A stretch of DNA of 20,789 nucleotides from JBPYFK01 sp051984675 (GCA_051984675.1 JBPYFK010000086.1:1-20789); one strand, 5' to 3'; counted from the stretch's first letter, positions 1-7,316 are shown. Notes: generated by a model not told the origin, from the sequence alone. Numbers and translations are program-made.

Positions 1-613
1 CTAAAGCCACCCAGCGGGGCGTGCAGGTACTTGCTCGGCTGTGCCCCCATGCCCCCGGTGTTGCGGGAATCTGGACCGGGAGTTCGCCTGACGGGACCAC
101 GCGCCCGGACAGCAGGCCGGCCAGACAGGCCCCTCCCTCTTCGCCGGACATGAACGCCTGGATGATGGCCGAGCATCGAGCGGCGAAAACCCCCAGCGCG
201 TACGGGCGCCCGGAGACGACAATCAGGATCAGCGGTGTCCCAGTGTTCAGGACTTCCTGCACCGGGTCCGCCTGCGCTCCGGGAAGTCGCAGATCGGCAA
301 CGTCGCATCCTTCGCCGGAGGTGCCCCGACCAAACAGACCCGCGCGATCCCCAACGACCACGACGGCTGGGATTGCTGTAGGGCACTCGTCCTTGATCAC
401 GTCGATCCCCAGCCCCAGTTCGGGATAGTGCGACAGCACGTGATTCGGGGACGGGTAACAGCCGAGGAAGGCGCGCGGATCGTCTGCGCAAGGACCGTCG
501 GCGCCGATCCACACGCTGCCCATCTGCGCGAGCTTCTCTCGCAGGGTCATCGCGGACAGCAGCGCCCCGACACGCTCGTCGGAAGAACGGTTCGGATCGT
601 TCCAGGGGATCAT
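1..613 (-). pseudogene. GH3 beta-glucosidase/xylosidase relic, catalytic barrel deleted
   Basis: The minus strand reads from an ATG at 613, preceded by GGAG, and runs off the left edge. The N-terminus (PWNDPNRSSDERVGALLSAM, then TLREKLAQMGSVWIG) is that of a GH3 glycosidase. At about 495-505 it jumps straight to the C-terminal GH3 domain (ADDPRAFLGCYPSPNHVL). A second, smaller gap at about 375-395 removes roughly 30 residues before VVVVGDRAGLFGRGTSGEG. The barrel that carries the nucleophile aspartate, roughly 350 residues in the family, is therefore missing. Near 43-57, in two C-runs, the frame shifts: the family-like GAQPSKYLHAPLGGF continues only in another frame. The product cannot be an active glycosidase. 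Its position beside xylR and xylA suggests a former xyloside or glucoside hydrolase of the same regulon, which is inference. The rest of the gene lies outside the window. Confidence 0.82.
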
Positions 614-805
614 GCCGCTCCTCGACCGGCACGGTGGCGCCGGTGCCTCTTGTTCGCTGGTTAGTTGAGCGACCTTACGAACGGTGGTGTAAGAGGCTGG
701 CAACTTCGACCGTGCCAGTCAACCCCTGACACCAAGAAAGCCGGACCAACCTCAACTCCAGACGCGCGACGTGTTCGTCGCGCACGACAGGGGCACCGAT
801 CCCGA

Positions 806-834
806 TTGCGAAGATCTTTGGGTCGAGTTAGTTT
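806..834 (+). promoter_or_regulatory. Candidate promoter of the ROK regulator with overlapping half-operator
   Basis: TTGCGA (806-811) and TAGTTT (829-834) are separated by 17 bp and lie about 33 bp upstream of the chosen GTG start, a plausible -35/-10 pair. The -10 lies within TTAGTTTAC (828-836). That resembles the TTAGTTT half-site of known XylR operators, and a second TTAGTT occurs at 661-666. No full palindrome is present, so autoregulation is only inferred. Confidence 0.35.
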
Positions 835-866
835 ACTGCCCATCCGTATTTGGATGGAGGCTTCAC

Positions 867-2141
867 GTGTCGGACGATGCTGGCGAGGCGGGACGACAGA
901 CTGCGCGCCACGTTGTTGATCAAACTGCGATGCGACGCAGCAATCTGGCCCGCGTGCTCGGCGAGATCCGGCGTCCGGGCTCGCATTCCCGTGCCGCGAT
1001 CGCGGCACGGACGGGTCTGACGAAGGCGACCGTCTCCAGCCTGATGGCTGAGCTGATCGACCGGCGGCTGGTGCGCGAGAGCGGTCGCCGGGCGGAAGGC
1101 AGCGTCGGTCGCCCGGGGCGCTTGCTGGAACTCGACGGCAGCGCGGTGGTGGCGCTGGGTCTGGAGGTCAACGCCCACTACCTGGCCGTGCGGGCGGTCG
1201 ATCTCGCCGACCGTGTGCTGGTCGACCGTCGCGTCGCGTTCGATGCTGTCGGTGCCGGTTCTGAGTCTGCGATCAGCGAATTGGCCGTTCTCGCCCGTGA
1301 TGCGCTCGGCAAGCTGGATCACGCGGGGGTGGAACTCATCGGCATCGGTGTGGCCGTGCCGGGGCTCGTGGACGTGCCCACCGGGCAGGTCCTCTACGCG
1401 CCGAACCTGCACTGGCAGAACGTGCCCATCGCGCAGCGGTTGCGCGCACATCTACACCTGCACGAACGGCTGTCGATCGTCGTCGACAACGAGGCGAACC
1501 TCTCCGCGCTGGCCGAGTTTCGCAACGACCCCGATGCTGTGCCCAACCTCGTCTATCTCACCGGCGAGATCGGCATCGGCGCGGGCCTGATCACCGGTGG
1601 GCAGCTCTTGCGTGGCTCGGATGGGTTCAGCGGCGAGATCGGGCACATCCCTGTCGACCCCGGCGGCGAGATCTGCGGATGTGGCCGAATCGGGTGCCTG
1701 GAGACCAAGATCGGCTTGACTGCCGCCATTCGCGTGGCTGCGCCCGATCTCAGCGACGAGGTCGCCGACCCAGAGCAGCAGGCACAGGTTCTGTTGCGCC
1801 GCGCGCAGGCGGGGGACCCGCAGGTGTTAGCCGGGTTAGATGACATCGCTCGGTGGCTGGGTACCGGCATCTCGGTCCTGGTCAACCTGCTGAATCCGGG
1901 CGCCGTTGTTCTCGGGGGCTACTTCGCGACGGTCGCTCCCTACGTGGTGCCCACCGCGATGCGCGAACTGAGGGTGCGTGCCGTCGCTGGGGACGCGGCG
2001 GTCTGCCGTATGACCGCCTCGGCGTTCGGCTTTACCGCCGCAGTCCGAGGTGGAACGAGCGTGATCGTTGAGCAAGTCTTCCAGGATCCACTACGGGCAT
2101 CGGGCACAGCTGACGTCGGATTATCACTGGCAGAACAGTAG
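867..2141 (+). CDS. xylR: ROK-family transcriptional repressor, XylR type
   Basis: This is a 424-residue sugar-responsive repressor, a normal length for the ROK group. The start is GTG at 867, with GGAGG at 856-860; the open frame extends further upstream but has no ribosome site there. Residues about 22-75 form a winged helix-turn-helix (MRRSNLARVLGEIR, then AAIAARTGLTKATVSSLMAE). The rest is the ROK sugar-kinase-like fold, with VDNEANLSALAE, the glycine-rich GEIGIGAGLITGG, the zinc-site histidine in GEIGHIPVDP, and the CGCGRIGCLE signature. The gene is complete and lies about 100 bp upstream of xylA on the same strand. ROK repressors beside xylA usually bind xylose and release xyl operators, so a XylR role is likely. 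The ligand itself cannot be read from the sequence. The decayed GH3 gene is divergent and shares the 253-bp spacer. Confidence 0.85.
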   Translation: MSDDAGEAGRQTARHVVDQTAMRRSNLARVLGEIRRPGSHSRAAIAARTGLTKATVSSLMAELIDRRLVRESGRRAEGSVGRPGRLLELDGSAVVALGLEVNAHYLAVRAVDLADRVLVDRRVAFDAVGAGSESAISELAVLARDALGKLDHAGVELIGIGVAVPGLVDVPTGQVLYAPNLHWQNVPIAQRLRAHLHLHERLSIVVDNEANLSALAEFRNDPDAVPNLVYLTGEIGIGAGLITGGQLLRGSDGFSGEIGHIPVDPGGEICGCGRIGCLETKIGLTAAIRVAAPDLSDEVADPEQQAQVLLRRAQAGDPQVLAGLDDIARWLGTGISVLVNLLNPGAVVLGGYFATVAPYVVPTAMRELRVRAVAGDAAVCRMTASAFGFTAAVRGGTSVIVEQVFQDPLRASGTADVGLSLAEQ

Positions 2142-2177
2142 TCACGCGAAATCGGAACCAACTGACCACAATGGACA

Positions 2178-2192
2178 TTTGAAGACTTCGAA
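2178..2192. promoter_or_regulatory. Imperfect palindrome upstream of xylA, possible operator
   Basis: TTTGAAGACTTCGAA is a 15-bp imperfect palindrome (TTnGAAG-A-CTTCnAA) in the 102-bp spacer between the ROK gene and xylA, about 52 bp before the xylA start. Position and symmetry fit a repressor operator. It does not match the XylR half-site seen upstream of the regulator, so this is a tentative call. Confidence 0.3.
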
Positions 2193-2243
2193 CTCCGACT
2201 CCGCTCGGCCCACAGAGGTACCTTCTGAGGAGAGGAAAGCTTT

Positions 2244-3434
2244 ATGAACAACTACGTGCCCACCCCCGAGGACAAGTTCTCATTCGGGCTCTGGACGGTC
2301 GGGTTCCGCGGCAGTGACCCTTTTGGCGCGGCGACACGCGCGCCACTCGATCCAGTGGAGGCCGTGCACCGTCTCGCCGACATCGGTGCGTGGGGCATCA
2401 CCTTCCATGACGATGACCTGATCCCCTTCGGCACCGGCCCTTCTGAGCGTGAGGGTATCGTGTCTCGCTTCCGAGCGGCCTTGGACGAGACGGGCATGAC
2501 GGTACCCATGATCACGACGAATCTGTTCAGCCACCCGGTGTTCAAAGACGGAGCCTTGACAGCGAACGACCGCGACGTGCGCCGATTCGCGTTGCGCAAA
2601 ATGTTGCGCAACGTCGGACTCGCCGCCGAGCTGGGCGCACACACCTTTGTCGCCTGGGGCGGCCGGGAAGGCGCCGAGACCGATGCCGCGAAAGACATCC
2701 GAGTCGCGCTGGACCGCTACAAGGAAGGCATCGACCTGGTCTGCGAATTCATCCGTGACCGCGGCTACGACCTTCGCTTGGCCTTGGAACCCAAGCCGAA
2801 CGAACCCCGCGGCGACATCCTGTTGCCCACCGTGGGGCACGCACTGTCCTTCATCGACCGGCTCCAATACCCCGAGATGGTCGGAGTCAACCCCGAAGTC
2901 GGGCACGAACAGATGGCGGGCCTCAACTACGTGCACGGCATCGCACAGGCCTTGTGGGCGGGAAAACTGTTCCACCTCGACCTCAATGGTCAACACGGCA
3001 TCAAATACGACCAAGATCTCCGATTCGGCTCCGGCGACGTCAAGAGCGCGTTCTTCACCGTCGACCTGCTGGAAAGCGCCGGCTACGACGGGCCGCGGCA
3101 CTTCGACTTCAAGCCCGCGCGCACGGAGGACTACGAAGGAGTGTGGACCTCGGCCGCGGGCTGCATGCGCAACTACCTGATCCTCAAAGAACGAGCCGCC
3201 GCCTTCCGCGCCGATCCCAGGGTCAAGGAAGCCCTGGAAGCAGCCCGCGTCCCCGAACTCGCGCAGCCGACCATGGCCTCCGGCGAAACGTATGCCGATC
3301 TGCTTGCCTCCGACGGCTTCGACATCGAGGCGGCAGCGAACCGCGGCATGCATTACGAACGGCTGGACCAGTTGGCATTGGACCACCTCATGGGTGTCCC
3401 CGAAGAGACACACACTGCCCACGGAAGGTTCTGA
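2244..3434 (+). CDS. xylA: Xylose isomerase
   Basis: This 396-residue cytoplasmic enzyme converts D-xylose to D-xylulose (and glucose to fructose) and needs two divalent metals. It is of the short actinomycete type (about 385-395 residues) and looks intact. The catalytic histidine is His55 in ITFHDDDL. The metal and lysine motif is LALEPKPNEPRGD, the second metal segment is NPEVGHEQMAGLNY, and the metal-2 aspartates lie in FHLDLNGQHGIKYDQD, with FDFKPARTED as the late metal ligand region. The ATG at 2244 follows a strong ribosome site (GAGGAGAGG, 2227-2235). The C-terminus carries a few extra residues (PEETHTAHGRF) compared with typical homologues. It is preceded by the ROK regulator and followed after 2 bp by the xylB remnant, so it was once a coupled xylAB operon. 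No internal damage is visible. Confidence 0.95.
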   Translation: MNNYVPTPEDKFSFGLWTVGFRGSDPFGAATRAPLDPVEAVHRLADIGAWGITFHDDDLIPFGTGPSEREGIVSRFRAALDETGMTVPMITTNLFSHPVFKDGALTANDRDVRRFALRKMLRNVGLAAELGAHTFVAWGGREGAETDAAKDIRVALDRYKEGIDLVCEFIRDRGYDLRLALEPKPNEPRGDILLPTVGHALSFIDRLQYPEMVGVNPEVGHEQMAGLNYVHGIAQALWAGKLFHLDLNGQHGIKYDQDLRFGSGDVKSAFFTVDLLESAGYDGPRHFDFKPARTEDYEGVWTSAAGCMRNYLILKERAAAFRADPRVKEALEAARVPELAQPTMASGETYADLLASDGFDIEAAANRGMHYERLDQLALDHLMGVPEETHTAHGRF

Positions 3435-3436
3435 TC

Positions 3437-3775
3437 GTGTTTGTGGTGGGAGTGGACTCCTCGACACAGTCGACCAAGGCGCCCACCCGGCGACACCGAG
3501 GTGCACCCGCAGGCGTGATGGCAGGCCCTGCAGGACGCGATCGCCCAGGCGACCGCTGACGCCCCGGACTCGCCCGCGGCGATCGCAGTCGCCGGGCAGC
3601 AGCACGGCCTGGTCGCGCTCGACTCGGCCGGAAAACCCGTGCGGGACGCAGTGCTGTGGAACGACACCCGCTCCGCCCCGCAGGCCGCCGCCCTGACCCG
3701 ACATTACGGCGCAGAGGTGCTCGTCCAACACATCGGGTCGCCAGCTTCACGATCACCAAGCTGGCGTGGCTCGCC
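3437..3775 (+). pseudogene. xylB: Xylulokinase relic (deletions, frameshifts, stop, truncated)
   Basis: GTG at 3437, 2 bp after the xylA stop and with GGAAGG upstream, opens a FGGY kinase N-terminus (VFVVGVDSSTQSTK). After this a deletion of roughly 15-20 codons shifts the frame. The homology resumes in another frame as GDTEVHPQA, then a TGA stop at 3516-3518 where homologues have tryptophan (stop-WQALQDAI). It continues with AAIAVAGQQHGLVALDSAGK and VRDAVLWNDTRSAPQAAALT. Near 3735-3745 a further small indel moves the reading back to the first frame (ASFTITKLAWLA). There the kinase ends after about 130 recognisable residues of an expected 480 or so, and a transposase fragment follows. The product would lack most of the substrate and ATP domains. 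No functional xylulokinase can come from this locus. Confidence 0.9.
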
Positions 3776-3890
3776 GGGCAGTTCACGGCATCGTTCGACG
3801 CGTTGCTGGCTGGTAGCGGAATCGAGGTTGTGAAGCTTCCTCCGGGCTGTCCCCGGGCGAATTGCTTCGCCGAAAGGGTCTCGGTCACCG
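3776..3890 (+). mobile_element. Transposase fragment (rve integrase core), internal piece
   Basis: Directly after the xylB relic, in the same frame, come about 35 residues typical of the integrase core of actinobacterial DDE transposases: GQFTASFDALLAGSGIEVVK, then LPPGCPRANCFAERV. In the family these lie between the second and third catalytic acids, ending in the RANxxAER motif. The match ends at about 3890. No transposase N-terminus, C-terminus or inverted repeats are visible, so this is a scar and not a mobile unit. The junction suggests that insertion and then deletion truncated xylB. Confidence 0.7.
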
Positions 3891-3959
3891 TTGCTCCTGT
3901 GGCCCAGCGGCGGGGGCGCGTGTCTTGTCTCGTGCGGCGATCGAATCGTGCAGGCTGGT

Positions 3960-4880
3960 GTGGAGGGCTTGGGACGAGGTGCCAAGGCCGTTGATCAGGC
4001 ATGCCGTGCTGGATTTGCGTGCGGCAGCTGAACCCGTCCGCTAGGACGAGCATGTCCTGCCCTGCGTGCCTGATGGCCGGAAATAGGACTCGTTCTGCGC
4101 AGGCCATGGAAACGTCGTAGTGGCCGCGTTTCGAAGCCGAAGTTGCCAGCCAGTCCGCAGCATCCCGAGTCGGGGATGTCGGCGTTGATTCCGGCTCGGT
4201 GCATGAGTTCGGTGTCGGCTTCGAATCCGAGCACAGCGTGCTGGTGGCAGTGCCGTTGCACAAATGCGGCACGCTCGAGCCGTGGGGGCTGCCAGTCCGG
4301 GGCGTGGCGCTGAAGGGTTTCGGCGAAGGTGTGGACCTGGTCGCGCAGGCGTGCGGCGTCTTCGTCGTGCGGGAGGAGTTCGCGGCTGTCGGAGCGGAAG
4401 ACGGCAGCGCAGGAGGGTTCCAGCGTGACGATGGGTGTTCCGGCTTCCAGCCACGGGCGCAGCGCCCGAAGTGCGCGGTGCAGCACGCGTTGAGCGATGT
4501 TGAGCTGGCCGGTGGAGATCCAGGTCAACCCGCAGCACACGGGCTGGGTGGGCACGGCCACGTGCAGGCCCGCGTTTTCCAGTACGTGCATGGCGGAGCG
4601 CGCGATGTGCGGGTCGAAGTGGTTGGTGAAGGTGTCCGGCCACAGCAGCACGGCATTCGGGTGGCCGGGTCGGACATCGGTGCCACCCGGGCGCCGGCGC
4701 CATTGACTCTGGAAAGTGGAGGAGGCGAAGCGGGGTGCATCGCGTTGCGGCGTGATGCCCGCCAACCTCTTGCCGATGTTGGCTAGTCCGGGTGCGTGCA
4801 TGACCCCGTTCACCCAGTCGCGCGCGAGTCGGGCGGCCGCATGCCGGACGGGAGCAACCGCCCGCCATCGGGAGACGTCA
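3960..4880 (-). pseudogene. FAD-linked oxidase / 4Fe-4S protein relic, C-terminal third
   Basis: The minus strand encodes the cysteine-rich (CCG) C-terminal part of a large FAD-binding and iron-sulfur oxidoreductase (D-lactate/glycolate dehydrogenase-like, usually over 900 residues). It starts at about 4880 with VNGVMHAPGLANIGKRLAGI. It continues through the first CCG module (LWPDTFTNHFDPHI, then QPVCCGLTWISTGQL), LEPSCAAVFRSD, and the second module (HCHQHAV, GCCGLAGNFGFE). At 4129-4131 an extra base in an A-run (TTT on the plus strand) breaks the frame. The expected continuation RGHYDVSMACAERVLFPAI and LADGFSCRTQIQHG follows in the next frame. Homology fades by about 4000-3960. The FAD domain and 4Fe-4S ferredoxin domain, which should lie beyond 4880, are absent. 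A DUF2267 gene begins there instead. It is a truncated, frameshifted pseudogene. Confidence 0.82.
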
Positions 4881-4939
4881 CGTCCAAGACCCACAGCCGT
4901 CGGTCGCCGGACCCGCCGACCAACGGCAGTCCCCACTCG

Positions 4940-5329
4940 CTAGGCCAGCTCGGGGTGACCGAACAGCGTCGCGTACCCGCTCGGCAACTGGCTGAGCAGA
5001 TGATTGAGCTCGCCACCCTCGATCGACTCGGCAACGGTGCTCAGCACGGCACTGGAGTCCCACCTCGCGGGTTCGGGAGCCGCCTCATCGAGCTGATCGC
5101 CCACCCGCTGAAGGAATTCCTCGGCTCCGACCGACTCGCCGCGCCGGGGCTGTACCAGGAGCACGTCAGACAGCTCGTCAGGCAGTTGGGCCGTCAGGTC
5201 CTCCGGCTCGCCACCGCCCAGTCTCTCGCCGAGGGCGCCGAGCACCGCCCGACTCACCCGCTCGGCATCCTGCTGATCGCGGTACTCGCCGCGATCCCGA
5301 ACCGCCGCCAGAAAATCGTCGTACCTCAT
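4940..5329 (-). CDS. DUF2267 domain protein
   Basis: This is a complete 129-residue protein, a normal length for a single DUF2267 domain. The start is ATG at 5329 (MRYDDFLAAVRDRGEYRD), with a G-rich GGGGG about 6 bases upstream; a TTG at 5344 is a weaker alternative. Family features are the N-terminal YDxFL segment, the A-x-R-x-x-x-A-V-L-x-x-L-x-x-R-L helix (DAERVSRAVLGALGERLGGG), DLTAQLPDELSD, and the C-terminal HLLSQLPSGYATLF. There is no signal peptide or membrane segment. DUF2267 proteins have no proven biochemical role, and in actinobacteria they are often found near stress genes. It is divergent from the membrane protein at 5521, sharing a 191-bp spacer, and abuts the oxidase relic downstream. 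Confidence 0.85.
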   Translation of the reverse strand: MRYDDFLAAVRDRGEYRDQQDAERVSRAVLGALGERLGGGEPEDLTAQLPDELSDVLLVQPRRGESVGAEEFLQRVGDQLDEAAPEPARWDSSAVLSTVAESIEGGELNHLLSQLPSGYATLFGHPELA

Positions 5330-5520
5330 GAGAACCCCCAACAATGGTGATCAAGTTAGCTAGCTGTCACCTACCCAGACGAGAACTACCCAGGACTGGC
5401 GAAGCCATATCGCGATTCCCCGGTTTGGCTATCCCCCATCACACAGGCATGCGGCGTAACCTAACGACCATGGCGAGCCGGAGGCTTAAAGCACCGGCGA
5501 TCGTCATTTCGGGGGGAAAG

Positions 5521-6087
5521 ATGAACACCGTGAGCATTATCGTGATCGTTGTCGCCGTCATTGTGGTCGCAGGAGTCCTGTCTTGGACGGTTCTGCGGGT
5601 GCGCTCCCGGCGGCTCGAACAGAAGTTTGGACCCGAATACGACCGCGCCGTCCAGGAAGCTGGTGAGCGACGGTCGGCCGAGTCGGAATTGCGCGAGCGC
5701 GAGAAGCGACGCGAGAGTTTGGAGTTACGCTCGCTACCTGGCGAAACCCGCGAACGGTACCGAGACGAGTGGAACGGCATCCAGCGGCGTTTCGTCGACG
5801 TTCCCGGCCAGGCGGTGCGGGATGCCGACGAACTCGTCACACGGATCATGCGAGACGAAGGTTACCCAGTGGATGATTTCGAACAGCGCGCTGCGGACCT
5901 ATCTGTCGAGCATCCCGACGTGGTGCAGCGATACCGGACTGCCCACTACATCGCCGTCCAGCATCAACGCGGTCAAGCCGCGACGGAGCAACTTCGCGAA
6001 GGGGTGACCTCCTACCGCGACCTGGTGGACGTATTGCTTGAGGACCGGCCGGGAGATTCCCCTGCAGGCTCGCCTACAGAGCAGTAA
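5521..6087 (+). CDS. Single-pass membrane protein, actinobacterial hypothetical
   Basis: This 188-residue protein starts at ATG 5521 after a strong G-rich ribosome site (GGGGGG, 5511-5516). Upstream in-frame starts have no ribosome site. Residues 4-25 (VSIIVIVVAVIVVAGVLSWT) form a membrane segment, followed by a basic stop-transfer stretch (RVRSRR), so the bulk is probably cytoplasmic. A highly charged, probably coiled-coil stretch (about residues 35-75) follows, then a conserved soluble segment with YRDEWNGIQRRFVDVPGQAV, DELVTRIMRDEGYPVDDFE and QRAADLSVEHPDVVQRYRTA. I know this arrangement from many actinobacterial hypothetical or secreted proteins but know no function for it. The gene is divergent from the DUF2267 gene, and the two may share regulation. 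A decayed E2 gene begins about 40 bp downstream. Confidence 0.8.
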   Translation: MNTVSIIVIVVAVIVVAGVLSWTVLRVRSRRLEQKFGPEYDRAVQEAGERRSAESELREREKRRESLELRSLPGETRERYRDEWNGIQRRFVDVPGQAVRDADELVTRIMRDEGYPVDDFEQRAADLSVEHPDVVQRYRTAHYIAVQHQRGQAATEQLREGVTSYRDLVDVLLEDRPGDSPAGSPTEQ

Positions 6088-6127
6088 GGGATCACGGGCT
6101 TGATCCCTCCCGAAATGGGCTTCCACG

Positions 6128-6379
6128 CAGGGCGCCGAGCCGCAAGAAGTGGCTCTACCGGAACCCGAGGAGGAACCGGAGGCCAACGCGGAGGAACGGC
6201 AGTCGGTGCTGGTCGGTTACGGACCGAGCCGGGCGAAGGTGGCGCGGCGTCCCCGCAAACCCGGCGTAAGACTCGCGGCGAGCCCTACCGCACCGCCCGG
6301 ACGGCAGGACAAGCCCTACACCACACCACCGGTCCGGCTCCGCGCCCCGAAATTCGGCATCGACCTGGCCGTTGTGACG
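6128..6379 (+). pseudogene. 2-oxoacid dehydrogenase E2 (acyltransferase) fragment
   Basis: An open stretch with no good start encodes an acidic Pro/Glu linker (EPQEVALPEPEEEPEANAEE). It is followed by RQSVLVGYGPS, a basic RRPRKPG segment, and the beginning of a peripheral subunit-binding domain (PYTTPPVRLRAPKFGIDLAV, then VT). The order VLVGYG, RRxRKP, linker, PPVRxLAxxxGxDLxxV is that of E2 subunits of branched-chain 2-oxoacid or pyruvate dehydrogenases in actinobacteria. The lipoyl domain upstream and the whole catalytic acyltransferase domain downstream are missing. Even the binding domain stops before its GxxGxIxxxD part. At about 6380-6420 the sequence changes to group II intron material. 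It is an internal gene fragment with no E1 or E3 neighbours, hence a relic. Confidence 0.6.
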
Positions 6380-6411
6380 CAACTCCTGCGACGCCGCATC
6401 CTGTGTGTGGG

Positions 6412-6600
6412 CCAAGGGCGTGCCGGAAGTACAAGCGGCTGCGCCGTCGGGAGAAACGGGCACGGGAACTACTGGCGGGCGCCGCCCGCCGGTACCCGAA
6501 TCTGTTCGCTCACTGGCGGTTTGGCGCCAAACCTGACGGCTGGACGATGGAAGCTGTGTGAGCCGAGAGGCTCCGCACGGTTCTGCGAGCGGTGGCCACA
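6412..6600 (+). mobile_element. Group II intron 3' remnant (maturase C-terminus and domain V)
   Basis: At 6421-6561 one frame encodes CRKYKRLRRREKRARELLAG, then AARRYPNLFAHWRFGAKPDG and WTMEAV-stop. The pattern K(Y/F)+RL++, a run of basic residues, xxxPxLFAHWxxG and a short tail matches the C-terminal maturase domain of bacterial group II intron reverse transcriptases, as I recall the family. The stop codon is immediately followed by, and overlaps, a domain V-like hairpin (listed separately), as expected for an ORF in intron domain IV. The reverse-transcriptase domains are absent, as are intron domains I-III. The 5' part was replaced by the E2 stump. No clear domain VI or 3' splice junction can be recognised after about 6590. 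It is therefore an immobile scar. Confidence 0.55.
6552..6585 (+). ncRNA. Group II intron domain V-like hairpin
   Basis: The RNA starting AGCUGUGUGAGCC (6552-6564), with loop GAGA (6565-6568) and returning arm GGCUCCGCACGGUU (6569-6582), folds into a hairpin. It has a GNRA tetraloop, an AGC triad paired to GUU at the base, and a bulge on the 3' arm. These are hallmarks of domain V, which is usually about 34 nt. The bulge appears to be one base where two are usual, so it may be decayed. Its position right at the maturase stop supports the call. Confidence 0.5.
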
Positions 6601-6696
6601 CGAGAACGTAGTGCTGTGCCGTCTCGTTCCGCGGGTACGTCGTAGTTCGGCAGCGATTGCATGCGACAGGACCACCGCTGACGACACCCTGGCCAA

Positions 6697-7299
6697 CTAG
6701 CGCAGCGCGGGCGCGAGCCAGCGCTGCAGGTAGGCGCGCAGCTCGGCGCCCGACCGCGGCGGATCGCCGGGATCCAAGACCAGGGACTGCAGCGTGCGCA
6801 GCAGGTGCTCCACCAGTTCGCGCTGTCTGTCTTCGTCCCAGCCCAGCGCTTCCCAGTCGATGCCGAACCCCGCGATCAGGTTCCGGCCGATGTCGATCGA
6901 GGAGGCTGCCGTCAGGTTGGCGACGGTGCCGCTCATCCGGCCGGGGGCGAGCAGGCGGTTCAACGCCGGGTCGTCGCGTAGGTGCTCGAAGACGTAGGCG
7001 ACGACTTCGACCGCGGCGTCCCCGGCGTCGCCGTCGGTCGCGGCCAGGTGCGCCCGGACGTGTTCGACCAGATCTGCGGTGAGCTCGGCGACGGCTTGGG
7101 TCGCGGCGGCGTTGAGCAGGTCCTCGGTGGCCGGGAAGTAACGGTACACGGTCTGCCGGGTGACACCGATCCGCTCGGCAATCTCCGCGGTGCTGGTGGT
7201 GCCGAACTCGGCCAGCCGCTCCCGGGTCGCGGCCAGGATCCGGGCACGCGCCTCGGAGGCGTTCACCGGTGGACTACCGGCCCATCCGTGCGCTCGCAT
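6697..7299 (-). CDS. TetR-family transcriptional regulator
   Basis: This is a 200-residue protein of normal TetR size. The N-terminal helix-turn-helix is clear (ARARILAATRERLAEFGTTS, then TAEIAERIGVTRQTVYRYFP, then ATEDLLNAA). The remaining helices form the variable ligand-binding domain, so the inducer cannot be told. The gene is divergent from the P450 with a perfect 26-bp palindrome between them, so it very likely represses the P450 and itself. The start was taken at ATG 7299 (MRAHGWAG). The in-frame ATG at 7320 lies inside the palindrome, and a symmetric TATGGA -10-like box would place transcription start downstream of it. Neither start has a well-spaced ribosome site. By context the ligand may be a steroid or its CoA ester, which is inference. 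Confidence 0.88.
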   Translation of the reverse strand: MRAHGWAGSPPVNASEARARILAATRERLAEFGTTSTAEIAERIGVTRQTVYRYFPATEDLLNAAATQAVAELTADLVEHVRAHLAATDGDAGDAAVEVVAYVFEHLRDDPALNRLLAPGRMSGTVANLTAASSIDIGRNLIAGFGIDWEALGWDEDRQRELVEHLLRTLQSLVLDPGDPPRSGAELRAYLQRWLAPALR

Positions 7300-7316
7300 G
7301 ACCTCAGCGTCCCATT

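Noticed and set aside
2280..3731. Long minus-strand open frame opposite xylA
   Set aside because: It is an antisense shadow of xylA with no family resemblance, and xylA is unambiguous.
4041..4868. Arg/His-rich minus-strand frame overlapping the oxidase relic
   Set aside because: It is an alternative frame of the same region without protein-like composition; the cysteine-module frame is the real one.
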